From assembly GCF_963675165.1 (NCBI RefSeq), contig NC_087392.1, positions 4,857,442 through 4,921,441 on the forward strand: a stretch of DNA of 64,000 nucleotides, given 5' to 3'. The notes under the pieces were generated by a model, which was given only the letters and a program-made list of their open reading frames with translations, was not told where the DNA came from and did no database searches. The position numbers and the translations under genes are program-made. This DNA is from Halichondria panicea. Lineage: Eukaryota; Porifera; Demospongiae; Suberitida; Halichondriidae. This document shows, piece by piece, positions 1-11,443 of the stretch (position 1 is the first letter of the stretch; every line of letters begins with the position of its first letter).

Positions 1-867
1 GAGTCCAGTCGCTATAGAAATAGGCCAGGTTTTTCTATGAGAGTTGATTATACCGCCCAAAATTTATTATGAGTTTTTTTTAGAAAAAGTGCATTTTGGT
101 TGACCATGCAGGTGTGCAAGCTTTAGAGAGAGGTGTATTTTAGTAGTGCCGCTTCTAAAGAGTCTGGGTAGTTAATTTTAATATTTGAGTTAAAGAAACA
201 GGAAAGTACAGTGTAGCAACAACTGGAAGTTTGCGACTAATCTTAGTTTCTGGCTCATTAATTGATTTGTTACTGAGTATTGTTAGCTATTAATTGGCTT
301 AGCTATACCAGGATACCGCCTTTGTTCTAATTACAGCACCAAAACAATTAATTCAAATCTGGCCTCTACTGGATACACTTTACTACTGCCATCTACCAAC
401 CAATTATTTGGTGGCCATTTAAGAGAGGTGCGTTTCGATTCAGTAAGAGCTTTAAACTATATAATAATTTATGTTGCTGCAATAGGGTTCGATGAGGCTA
501 ATAGAATGGGGTGAGGTCCTTAATAATTTATTGAGAGGCGTTTAGTGCTGACAAAACTAATCCCTCTATCCAACGCTTGTTCTGATATAAAGTCATGGTT
601 GTGTGTATGGTGGATATACAGACCCCGTGAACCAATTGTTAATAATTTGACGAAAAAGTATGATTGTGAATGATGTTGTAACGGATTAGAGTTATAATTA
701 TGCTCTCGCCAGATTTCTTTGTTTCCACGCTTTTTGGTGTTTTTCCCGGCCCCGGCCAATCTTAGCATTTAATTATTTGTATGACATAATGATCATTGAC
801 GTTGGTCCAAGAAATTCTTGAACTTCTAACACGAGTTCAGTGTCACATAGACTCACATAGGCTTGAC

Positions 868-3428
868 TAGCCTCGATTCCAGGCCGATTAAAATACGGCC
901 TGGTACCTATTGCAGGGGTGATAGTGCGCATGCGTTTCAAATTACCCAGAATATGGGTAATCGTACTACGAACGTAAAACCTTAGTAAATTACACAGGAA
1001 ATTAGTCCGTTTACTAAAAATAATTATGTTCCGTAATACTTTATCTCTATAACTGAGTTCTGTAAAGCTGTGGCTTATGCCGTCTATTGCGTTGGTCTAG
1101 AAGGCTTGAACACTAGTTTTAAGACAGAAGAGGCTCTCATCTACGTCTAGGATGGTCCTATAGCCAGGTTGTCTTCGCAAGTAGCAGTTTGAGGCACCAT
1201 ACACTTCCCCACAAGCGTTTCAAACGTGTCATTTAGTGCAAATTTGGAATCCAACAAAAATGGAAAAAGAGGTGTGGTCAAGATTGAAGAAGTTTCCTGT
1301 GTAATGGTAGTGACTTTACTTCATTTTTGTGCTCTTATGCTTAGTCATATGTCATTTATTTTTGTGTAGACACAATAAACATGCATTTGTCTGATATACT
1401 ATCACAAATGCGCATGCTTCAATCAAAACTGTTGGAACTGGGCAGCCTGTGTTGTCAGACATCTTTATTGTGGTTTGTATAGTGTACCTACTCTGAGCTT
1501 CATCCTGGGCAGACAAAAATTTTCCAGGACTCTCAGAGTGAATCACTCAATGTAAAAAGCATAGAGCTACTTCAATAACAAAGACAGGTAGATGGCTAAC
1601 TTTTTTACAAAAAGATATTCACATTCAAAGTTGTGGCATTATCAACACAAAATCACACAATAAAAATTAATGCTTGTAAGTATATACAACAAGTAGGTTG
1701 AATTGAATTGCTTGTTACACACATAGGAATGAATGAGCAACTTATTTATAAGCTATATAGGGGGCTGTTTGATCAGTTCGACACCAACAATATCGTATCA
1801 ACAGCTATAAAGACCATAGCCAATAAGAATCGATGATAATTAATTTTAGTGACAGTGCTTCAGCAACCTATTGAGTTGACAGTTTGTCGTACTTCTGTGC
1901 AGCATACTGCTGTGAGTAGTTGAGGCAGTCCAAGTTGTTGTCGTGTCCATGCTGCTATCGGGACCACCTAGCCGACAACTGCAACACGTACGTACGTCCC
2001 CCTGACATCATTTAACGCCTCTCGGAAACATCAAGGTCACTTGCAAGTTGTGCACCGGAATAGGGTTCATGAAAGATCCTCGATCCTCATGTCCTTAGTG
2101 AGTGTACTGCTGTAACGACATCCTATACACAAGTCACAGTCTCCGCTAACACCTCTAGAGAGGAAGCTACAAAACTGCGATTCTCTGAAAGTTTTTGTCT
2201 GTTTTCTCACAGCTTTGTAGAAAATTATTAGCCTGTCCAGCAGTGTGTCTCCAACCCTACAAGTGAAAACAGGAGGACATGTAAGTAAGAACTATCCTGA
2301 CAGCCAATCGTTCAGTACCCATCAGCACACCTCGTGTTCCGAGTGGAATACCTCCACAATTCGCCGTAGAAACAAACAGCTTCTCACCGGTTGATGCTGA
2401 GTGGTGGTAACCATGTCACGTCGCTAGTGAAATTAGGCACACTGGCAAAGAGCGACGAAAGGCATTGCTTGACTCACTCTTTAACTGAAGACAAGAAACC
2501 CATACGAGCGACGATATCTCCTCAACAAAGTTTGGCCACGAAGTTGAAGGCAGACCTCCAGCTCCAGATCCAGATATATACCGTGGACTAAAATATGGAT
2601 CCTGAGACGGTAAAATCAAAGTTAGGAAACTCACATTACATATACCTGATACACAGCCTGATACAAATACAAGGCAGCTAGCTAGCTAGTAGCTAGTACA
2701 AGACCTAAGAGTGAAAAAATGTATGGCTTTTACAAATGTACATATCTCCTTTTAAAAAAGTTAGCCAACTACAAAAAATATACCCCTACATAGCCTTTAA
2801 CTTACTGTGAACGACTGTTCTTGTGTTTTTCACTAAAAAATTGTTGCACTGGAGATACAGCAAGTTCTTTGGGGTTAGTAAGCGGGCTGATAAGAGAGTC
2901 GTGTAGCTGTACGAGCTATAACATGGCTGTGGTTAGGACAATTTGTTTGTTTTTTGCACTGAAAGAGAGCCCTTGAATTGCACTTCCTTCCCATGTGACT
3001 TCTGAGCGTGTTTGGAAAGCCCCCTATGCGTACACGTGGCTTGAAAAAGCATGACTTTTTTCCTGTGAAAGGCGTGGTCTAAACATTGAAAAATGTTACA
3101 AATGTAGCCACTTCCTGTTAAAACTAAGTGGTGGAATTTCAATGTGACGAAACGCTTGTGTCCCATAGCCTGTACAGATCCAAGGTAAGACATCCTGACC
3201 ATACAACCGTCATAGAGATAGATGAGAGCCTCTTCTGGCTTTAGACTAGTGTGAAAGCCTTCTGGAACAATGCAATAGAGAGCTAAGCTGATGTACAAAG
3301 ATAGAAAATAGATGAGAGAAAGAAAAAGGGGATTCCCCAGATTCTGGAGAATAAACTAACGCATGCGCACTATCACCCCTGCAATGGTATCAGGCCGTAT
3401 TTTATAATCGGCCTTGAATCGAGGCTAA
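868..3428. repeat. Diverged long inverted duplication
   Basis: Sequence at about 868-1330 reappears in reverse complement at about 2890-3428, with roughly 1.5 kb between. Both arms contain a GGCCTGG...CGAGGCTA palindrome, then a shared stretch reading CAGGGGTGATAGTGCGCATG, then a shared coding-like segment. The right arm keeps a 121-codon minus-strand frame (2933-3298), while the left arm has stops in the same segment. This could be a foldback transposon or an inverted duplication of a former exon. I recognise no protein family in it, and the 1330-2890 interior shows nothing I can name. Confidence 0.6.
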
Positions 3429-3680
3429 GGCTTGACCAGACGTTCTTTTGTAAAGTGCGGCCTGGGGACCTGAGACTAAATTCATACAGTGTTGAACACA
3501 GTTTAAGCATGTGAAAAGAACTTTTTATGACACACTATAAAGGTTTGAATTAGCTGGAGCTAATAAACGCCGCTCTTGAACAAACAGTGCCTCTTCCAGC
3601 AAAATGAAACATTTAGTAGCTGCGGCTCCTGATAAAGCACTCCTGTATGCATGTATAAAACTGGAGAAGATTGGAGACAG

Positions 3681-3779
3681 AGGAGGTCCGACAGGCGCGG
3701 TGCAGTACGACGTGGGAGGGGCGTGGGCGGATAATCAAAGGCTAATTACTTGAGCTGCACCGCGCCTGTCGGACCTCCT
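3681..3779. repeat. Perfect 25-bp inverted repeat (hairpin/MITE)
   Basis: Arms at 3681-3705 and 3755-3779 are exact reverse complements (AGGAGGTCCGACAGGCGCGG...) around a 49-bp spacer. This suggests a small foldback element. No target duplication is evident. Confidence 0.85.
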
Positions 3780-3866
3780 CATGGTTGGACAGGGTCTATA
3801 ATGAATCGATCATCACGTGACCTTATGTTTTGTGTAGTAAATTTGCATCACTTTCGAGGTTAAGCT

Positions 3867-4052
3867 GCCGCCACCTTTTGGCGCTATTGACCCCTCATAG
3901 GGTTTTCCACCTGAATAATATGAGGGGTCAATAGTACCAAAATGTAGAGGCGGCGGTGTTTACTTGGTGGCTGCGGGTCTTAATTGAATTCCACTCAGCT
4001 AGCTCCACGTGGATTGGAGATACTAAAGGAAGAGTAGATGAGTGGAATTCAG
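3867..4052. repeat. Two further foldback sequences
   Basis: About 3867-3954 is an imperfect inverted repeat: GCCGCCACCTTTTGG and GACCCCTCAT are mirrored by ATGAGGGGTC and the later GGCGG. Immediately after it, GAATTCCACTC near 3993 is mirrored by GAGTGGAATTC near 4042. With the 3681-3779 hairpin this makes three foldbacks within 400 bp. A (GTAA)n tract follows at about 4305-4325. Confidence 0.6.
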
Positions 4053-4692
4053 TAAAGTCCTCCGGAAGCAGTAAAACCAGTTAGTATTGGCAGTGGGTTT
4101 TCCCATGTTTAGCAATATTTAACTCATGTTCAAACTGTTCCACCATATCTCTACAAGGTAAAGGCCACATCAAGTAAGAAAATGGCAGAACAGATAGTTA
4201 TTTAGCCTTTTCTCTTTTCATTTCATAACCCATGAATGTTTTAATGAATGAACATTGTCATTTTAAAAATTGTACTATTTTGATGTTTCACTGCTTGTCT
4301 ATAAGTAAGTAAGTAAGTAAGTAAGTTTCTTGCCCAGCATTTTCTCAAAGTATACAGCCATCTCCAGGACATTCTGCACAGGATTTCCAAGCGACTACAA
4401 CCTGGATTACAAAGCGCTTCTTCAGATTTGCAATTGCTTCCACGAGGCAGATGACCTCTCAGGCTCTACTTCTCTTACCTAGACAATTCCGCCATCTTTA
4501 ATATACTCAGCAATAATGAAGTGTTATATAATTATAGGCGTGGCTGAGAAACCGTGACTGCAGTGCTTCTTTTCTTCAGCTCTCTATTCCAGGTATGCTA
4601 TATTATGCACTGGCTAGATATCATAGGCATAGGCCTCCATGCTACAGGCTCTTGCACAAGTATAGATTTACAGGCTGTCATTAATTCTAATA

Positions 4693-4989
4693 CAGTAGAA
4701 CCTCGATTATCCGACACCTTGGTCCAGAAGCAGGCCGGATAAGTGAATATGCCGGATAATCGAATAGATAAACCACGCCTTGATCCACCCACTTTATTGA
4801 TAAACAGCAGTGCCACATGGTTGTCTGCGCATGCGTAGAAGATAAGCAGGCATGTCTTCATGGTAACAGCTGCAACGCGCATGCGCGTTTGAGGGACATG
4901 CCCATTTTCTAATCTGATAACAAGAAAACTGCCAAGCCGGATAATCGAGGTTCCGGATAATGGAGGGCTGGATAATCAAGGTTCTACTG
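4693..4989. mobile_element. pogo/Tigger-like MITE
   Basis: The ends are CAGTAGAACCTCGATTATCC and its near reverse complement, flanked by TA on both sides. That terminus plus a TA duplication is typical of pogo/Tigger-type Tc1-mariner elements. The 297-bp interior has no transposase, so it is non-autonomous. Confidence 0.8.
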
Positions 4990-5049
4990 TATATAAATTG
5001 ACAGGCTCACAAATTCAACATAACTGAACACTTCTATACTGCTTCTTGA

Positions 5050-5331
5050 GTTCCACTTATGCATGTCATGATACGTAAATGTATATACTTCTGTATACTG
5101 AAAAAGAAAGGGTAGAAAAACATTTGCAATGTAAAAACTGGCAATTGCTAGGATTGGGCGGGGGAAACACCAAAAAGCGCGGAAACAAGTTCCACTTATG
5201 CATGTCATGATACGTAAATGTGTATTTAATGTATTTAATTCTGTATACTGAAAAAGAAAGGGAATCTGACTAAAACAACATTTGCAATGTGAAAAATGGC
5301 ATGCAAAAGCGTGGAAACAAGAAATCAGACA
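5050..5331. repeat. Imperfect tandem duplication, about 140 bp
   Basis: Two adjacent copies begin TTCCACTTATGCATGTCATG (about 5050 and 5190). Both contain CTGTATACTGAAAAAGAAAG and end near GCGTGGAAACAAG or GCGCGGAAACAAG. The rest of 4990-5555 shows only AT-rich sequence upstream of the four-TM array. Confidence 0.75.
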
Positions 5332-5555
5332 AGAGCATAACTCAAGCTACCTAGCTAGGCTCAGAGCCTCAGAATAAGTCTGTAGGAATTGGCACGGTAT
5401 TTACTCAAAATTGCTCTAACTAACTAAACATGCAGCAAACAGTAAGTTAGCTGACAGTCCTAAGGACTCCCGAAACACACACACAATTCACTACCTATAT
5501 ATATATAGTTGCTATTTCACTATTGTTTCAGTTCACTCATTGTCTGCAGCACTAC

Positions 5556-8145
5556 TTATGTTTGGTGCTTTCTGAAGTAATTATAATTAGACCACAAACA
5601 CAAGAGTCCAAACATTGGTAGCAGAATCCAAGACAAACTCAAAGCAGCCAGAGCTACTTCTGAATCAGAGGCGCGGCAAGCCTTAGTTGGGTCGGGGTCG
5701 TTGATATTCTGGGCCACAAACACAGTGTTTGCAATCAGAGTGGGAAAAAATGCAAGGGTTACAAATGTCAAAGCTGAGCAACACACGATAGGGTTCTTAA
5801 AGTTGAGGCAGTGGGTACAGAAGCAGATGATGGACATAAAGAGAGTTATGGTACCCAGAACAAACCCACTGCTCACAATACCTGACAGGGGGGCACATAT
5901 CGACAAATCAGCAGTAGCTGCAAAGGTAGGAAGAATATTCATTGATGTTTTTAATTGCTTTCACTATAACATTATGTTGGCCACGTACGATGATAGCCTA
6001 GTATGGTCGATCCCACTGCTACACTTACGTGTTTTCTCTATACACTAATAAGGTTTGCTGTGGTTGCTAGGTAACCGTTTTATAGGAAGCATAAGTGATG
6101 ACAAGACTGGTTGACCTGGCTACTGAATGTAAGATCAAACTTACCTATAGGGATGATTATCCCAAGGCTCATCAAGAAGATGAAGCAACTGCATAAAAGC
6201 CCTGCAATATAATAATACATTCAATTAAAAAATAAAGCAATAAATACTATATACTTACAGCCGCATATTATACAGCCTCTGTTGCCATGGTCATCAGATG
6301 GGCTCCCATTTACGTTATACTGCAGGGCTTGATTGCGTGGAGTGTAACTTGGAGGAGGATCCTGCAAAATGAAGCTGAAATAACCTTACTAGACTCCACT
6401 AATAGAATACAGTGGGGTAGGAAGTGGGGTGGCTCCAGGGGCTGGAGCCCCCCTTGTTGGTGGAGAGCAATATGTTTAGCTTGAACTGTTGAGCTAGCTT
6501 AGCTACAGCATGCTGGCTGCAGCCAGCTTAGCTATTAAACAGTAAATTACGTGATTATTTCTAAGTGCAAAGTGATAGATCTACCACAGAGATAATGATT
6601 GATCTATGAGCCGATAGTCTCGAATTCCAGCCTCTTTCAGTCCGTTTGCAAGTTGGGGAGGGCGTGGCCAGACTATTACAAGCCCCCCTTGCAAAAAATA
6701 TTCCTACGCCTCTGACGTTTTACCAAGGGCGTATAAAGAGGGGATGCAACTCGCACTATTGTCAAGCTCACCACACTTAGAACTGCCCACAAAAATGCCC
6801 ACACATAACTAGGCCCTTGCCCAATTATGCTCAAAATGTTGCCTATTGTCTAGTCTCCAAGTCTCATGCATTGTACCTATATTAGTCTTTAATTCTTACC
6901 AATTAATCTTTAATTATTACCCATTAGTCTCAACAAAAATCATCAACGAGAATTATACTGCAACATCACAGATGCCACTATATAATCTTCTAAGGAACTA
7001 TAATAATTGGTGAAAGAAAAGAGTTAACTGATCTAGTAGTACTACTAGCACCTTCCATACGTATTACGTACATATTCAGTAGCCACTATACAGCCAGTGC
7101 TTCGATCTATAAAATGAATATTTGCTACTAACATTAATTTTGGTAAAAATTGCCTAATATAGGCTAATATTTTTTTGCCTATTAGGCTGGCATAATGCTC
7201 AATGCTCCACCGCACCTATTAGTCTCAAAATTATGCTGGCATAATTGGGCAAGGCCTACACATAACCTTTGACCGCATGTGATAAATTAGAATCTGCTGC
7301 ACATAACGTAAATAACACCGCCCACTTGTTCACGTACATCTGGCCTCTGGTATGACGTATGCTGAGTATACGTACAGTACACTCTCGTTAATCCAGCCAC
7401 CCTTGGGACCACGCAGTTTGGCCGGAATAGCGAGGTGGCCGTACTTTAGATAATTAGCCGCGGCTTAAAAACGACCTTACCTCGAATCTAACAGTTCTTG
7501 TCTCGAGGATAATGAAAGATAATGAATCGTTCTGCTCTCTATTTAAGTGTAATCCAATTTTATTTACTAAACCACACCCAAAACATCATCCGGCCGTAAT
7601 ACACATATAAAATTACATTGAAAACGTTATTTGGGACACCCAGCACTGGCCGGTAAACGGAATAGCGAGTGGCCGTACTTCAGGGTGAGTTTTGTGCAGT
7701 AAACATAGAGGTAGCATTCCGTGCCAAACCAAATGGCCGGTATATCGAGGTGGCCGTACTTCAGAGAGCCGGAATAGCGAGAGTCTACTGTATACGTATG
7801 GTACATATATATAGCAAGTAGCATGCCCTCTTCTATTTATACGCCCAGGCCTTTACAAATTCGCACATTCATCCGCCCACGTTTGAACTCTGCTAGCTAC
7901 GTGTACTAGATAGTGAGTTGCATCCCCTCTCTTTTTTTATACGCCCTTGGTTTTACCACTTGTCCAACTTGCACTTGCTCTGTAACGAGAATGGCATGTC
8001 CACCTCCCTCTATAGGAACCTGTGCAACCACAGTCTTCTTCTGGCCCGCCATACCAGTCTCCTCATCGTACATAAGCTGTGTGCGCTCTCCCATCACAGC
8101 ATCGCCGTGCTGCACAACTCTAACATGGTTTACAGTCAGCGCCAT
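5556..8145 (-). CDS. Four-TM membrane protein, unit A
   Basis: Unrecognised family. The minus-strand exons are 7957-8145, 6259-6361, 6145-6201 and 5556-5917. Phases join cleanly to 236 aa with a start at MALTVNHV. Exon 1 encodes a polar cytoplasmic-looking N-terminus of 63 residues. Exon 2 is proline-rich and begins with PPPSY, which fits the PPxY motif that WW domains bind. Exon 3 is one membrane segment (LLCSCFIFLMSLGIIIPI). Exon 4 holds three more segments with cysteine clusters and a short tail. The topology resembles MS4A or other tetraspan proteins but I cannot assign a family. Intron 1 is long (1.6 kb) and contains two MITEs. Exon 1 is nearly identical to that of unit E, while exon 4 is the most divergent of the intact copies. 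Confidence 0.75.
6810..7258. mobile_element. hAT-like MITE with 8-bp TSD
   Basis: The terminal inverted repeats begin TAGGCC(C)TTGCCCAATTATG at each end. The identical octamer CACATAAC flanks both sides (6802-6809 and 7259-7266). An 8-bp target duplication with short inverted termini fits hAT-type elements. It is 449 bp long, has no coding capacity, and sits in intron 1 of unit A. Confidence 0.8.
7375..7790. mobile_element. pogo-like MITE
   Basis: The left end CAGTACACTCTCGTTAATCC and the right end GGAATAGCGAGAGTCTACTG are imperfect inverted repeats flanked by TA. Internal repeats such as GGCCGTACTT occur several times. It lies in intron 1 of unit A. Confidence 0.65.
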
Positions 8146-8511
8146 CTTCTTTGAGCTGTGGTAGAGGAGGTAGTGGGCGTGCACGTGTTGTGCCACACTA
8201 CTAGCCTCGAATCCAGGCCGATTAAAATACGATAGAGGCACATTTTTTGGTGAGAATTATACTGGCATAATAGGTATATATCTTTATGAGAATAATGGAA
8301 GTAAAAGTCAGTAATATGTTAGGTAACCTGTATACACAGGATTGCCTTCATAATGTCTGTGCCCTCCATATACTATGTATATATCTCATACTACTGTAAA
8401 ACCACATTGAAGTGTGATTCATCGTTTCAGTTAATTTTCTCTAAAATGGGATAACTAAACAAGCAAATAATAATGTTAGTTGACACAGAACACACAGCTG
8501 CTACCACACTA

Positions 8512-9688
8512 TTAAAGTAAATAGTTCACTCCAGTGTCTGCAGCACTACTCACATCACGCTTGCAGCAAGTATAAATAGACCACAAACTGAAGAGCCCAA
8601 ATATCAGTAGCATAAAGTACGAAAAACCCAAAACAACCGGAGCTACTTCAGTGGAGAGGCAAAGCCCAGCTGATTCGTTGATGAAGTTAACATCCAGGGC
8701 CACAAACACAGTTGTTGCAATCAAAGTGGCCAAAAATACAAGGGTAAGAAATGACACAGTTGAGCAACACAAGCATTGCACGGTGGGATCCTTCGGATTG
8801 AAGCAGTGTGCACAGCAGACGATGGACATAATGAGAGTTATAGAACCCAGACCCAGCCCACTGATTGCAAAACCTGATAGGAGGGTGGTACATGACAGCA
8901 CACCAACAACAGCTGCAAAGGTAGGAAGAATATTCATTAATTGCTTGTGTGGTCCACCTGACCACTAGCAGATAAATTCATAGGTAATAACTATCAATAC
9001 GTTTTGGCCCACTAATAAACTCCTAGGAGATAAACAATGTTGTGTACGTAATACACAATCTGCTAGGTAATCATGGAAGCATGGATAACTGTAGATTCCT
9101 TCACTGGCCTCTTTGAGGAAGTGCGGCCTGGGATCGAGGCTAGGGTAACTGGACAATAATTATAAAGGTCACACTTATAATATAATAATTACCTATAGGG
9201 ATGATCATTACAACGCTCATCAAGAAGATAAAGCAACTGCACAAAAGCCCTGCAATAATTATACATGTAATTCAGCATTAACAATTATTTATTATACTTA
9301 CACCTGCATGATCTCCAGACTCTGATGACACGGTTACGGTTATCAGATGGGTTCCCATTTACGCCATACTGCGGAGTGTAACTTGGGGGAGGACCCTGCA
9401 GAAATAAAGACACTATAATTATATCAGTACAAGACTAATACGCTGGAATACAAGAATAGAGGCTATACACTTGCAAGTCTGTATTAAAGTTACCATTTGT
9501 CCAACTTGCACTGTGACTTGCTGTGCAAAGAGAATTGTATGTCCGCCCCCTTCCACATTGTAGACCACAGGAACCTGTGCAACCACAGTCTTCTTCTGGT
9601 CCACCACACTACTGGTATCTCTAGTCTCCTCGTCGTGCATAAGCTGCGTGTGCTCATCGTCGTAATCATCGCTGCAGTCATCCTCCAT
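8512..9688 (-). CDS. Four-TM membrane protein, unit B
   Basis: Same family as unit A. The exons are 9494-9688, 9302-9395, 9193-9249 and 8512-8912, joining in phase to 248 aa. The N-terminus diverges from its paralogues: it starts MEDDCSDDYDDE, a strongly acidic stretch replacing the usual MALT start. It then returns to the shared QKKTVVAQVP core. PPPSYTP opens exon 2. Exon 3 encodes the first membrane segment, and exon 4 encodes three more with the CCAHCFN and CLCCS cysteine groups and a longer tail. The start is supported by the conserved upstream motif 23 bp before the ATG. No disabling change is seen. Confidence 0.75.
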
Positions 9689-9710
9689 TTTGGAGAATTA
9701 TTTATAATTA

Positions 9711-9742
9711 GGTAATGATCCTTAACTAAGCTGAGCATAATG
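9711..9742 (-). promoter_or_regulatory. Shared upstream motif of the four-TM array
   Basis: The plus strand reads GGTAATGATCCTTAACTAAG followed by CTGAGCATAATG, just upstream of the unit B start codon. Close variants lie upstream of units C (12643-12666, duplicated at 12741-12764), pseudo-E0 (18466-18490), E (20842-20870) and F (22249-22276), and above an exon relic (14403-14432). A weaker one at 8449-8476 lies upstream of A. The core is GTAAAGATCCTTAACTAAGC with variation. It is probably core promoter or 5' UTR; its function is inferred. Confidence 0.6.
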
Positions 9743-10109
9743 ACTATTATGCCTTGGTGCGCATACGCAAGCGAGGTTTATCGGCCGATCGATTTGTCTC
9801 CGTTCAGGCGCCGACTGTCACATAGTCACGACTAAACACCTCTTAAGGAGAGTCAGTATAGCGCTTTGGCGAGGTAATGCTACCATGCTCATTCACAGGT
9901 CTCCCACCCTATCACTTGTGCTGGATGAGCATACCTAGCTCTACTAACTCTTCTTCTCGTTTGTACGAACTTTACCCATATTATTTATTATTTTTGTGTT
10001 ATTTTTGTTAGATTTACTAAACTCTCTACTCGCTTGTACTTATTTCACCCACTCGTTTGGCCATAAAGGCTGTTGTTGCAACAACAAAAAAACAAAAAAG
10101 TACACTTTT

Positions 10110-10934
10110 GTGTGATTGTCTGTGTGTATGCTGGCTCCAGAAGGCAGTGGTGGAGCTGTCCAAGACGAAAGGAGCCTCCACTTGGCTCATGGTTCTCCTA
10201 CTATCAGAACACGGATTCACACTACACAAGTCAGCCTTCCAAGATGCCCTGGCACTACGCTATGGCTGGACCCCAACTCGCCTACCCTCAAACTGCGACT
10301 GTGGCAAAAACTTCGATGTGGAGCACGCCCTCTCTTATGCCAAAGGAGGATTTCCTACGCTAAGGTACAACGAAATAAGAGGTACCACAGCATCCCTTCT
10401 CACTGAAGTATGCAGTAAAGTGTGTGTGGAGCCCAACCTACAACCTGTGAGCGCGGACCAACTCAACAGCACCTCAGCAAACGAAAGTGTGGCTGAGAGG
10501 GCAGATTTCAAAAACATACTTTGATATAAGAGTATTCAACCCGCTCGCCCCCTCCAACAGAAACCAGCCACAGGTAGCAACATATAGAAAGCATGAACTG
10601 GAAGAGAAACAGGCATACCACCAAAGAATTCAGGAAGTTGAGCACTTCTCTTTCACCTCTTTAGTCCTATCAGTAACAGGAGGCATGGGTGTCGAAGCAA
10701 CACTTTTCTAAACACCTGAGCTCACTACTCGCCCAGAAATGGGACATTACTTATAACAAAACCCTGTGCTGGCTAAGGTGCCGCCTAACCTTCTCCCTCT
10801 TACGCTCGGCCATCCACGCAATCAGAGGTGCAAGATTGTCAGTGGGACACGCAGCAAGGACACCCATTGAGATTCACCTGAATCCCATCTCACAGGACAG
10901 TAATCCATTTACAATTGATCTACTATATACGTGA
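10110..10934 (+). pseudogene. Degenerate retroelement 3' fragment
   Basis: Three overlapping plus-strand frames read as one broken protein: about 10110-10510, then 10490-10711, then 10700-10934. Recognisable pieces are ASTWLMVLLLSEHGFTLHK, DALALRYGW, a CDCGKNFDVEHAL cysteine/histidine motif, FDIRVFNP and GGMGVEATLF. This resembles the C-terminal part of retroelement polyproteins common in invertebrate genomes, where a restriction-endonuclease-like fold is often proposed; the exact class is uncertain. At least two frameshifts separate the pieces and the 5' part with reverse transcriptase is missing, so it is a dead, truncated copy. The flanks (9743-10056, 10935-11443) hold no gene I can support. 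Confidence 0.6.
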
Positions 10935-11077
10935 CTGTACGCATAATTATAATGTTTTTGTCACTCTCATTCTCTATTTTTACCCCACTTGGGGCCTAGA
11001 AAAAGGATCTAATTCCGATATGTAGCTGAATGCATGGGCGTGGCCCGGCTGCCAGTGTGTTCGAGTGTATAGAAGAG

Positions 11078-11145
11078 GTTGGACAGGGTCAAAAGGTCAT
11101 TAATAATTCATTACGTGAGCTTATGTTTTGTGCAGTAAATGTGCA
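11078..11145. repeat. Dispersed repeat, partner at 3783-3850
   Basis: GGTTGGACAGGGTC and GAGCTTATGTTTTGTG, followed by a conserved GTAAAT..GCAT, are shared with 3783-3850 (GACCTTATGTTTTGTG there). It appears to be a short interspersed repeat of unknown class. Confidence 0.5.
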
Positions 11146-11443
11146 TGTGTGCATGACGCATGCATGCTTGTCGCGCCCTGATTCTTGTGATAAAATAGCC
11201 ACATCATATTACTCGAGACTTCTTATGTTGGTGAATGAGGCAAACAAGTAGGTATAATTATGTGCAGCTTACTAAAAAAATGTGATCAAGATTATTAACT
11301 AAGAACTTAAGTTATAATAGCTGTCAGTCCTAAAGACTCCTAATAGAACACACACAGCTATATTATACTTACCTAGTTACTAACTACACAGCTATCACAC
11401 ACAAAACTAGTAAGTTCCTTTTTTAACAGTTTGACTGGATAGT

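Noticed and set aside
7913-8164. Plus-strand frames opposite four-TM exon 1 copies
   Set aside because: They are antisense shadows of conserved minus-strand exons and recur at each paralogue for that reason.
10057-10524. Independent 155-aa gene
   Set aside because: It is the first piece of a frameshifted retroelement C-terminus that continues in other frames to 10934.
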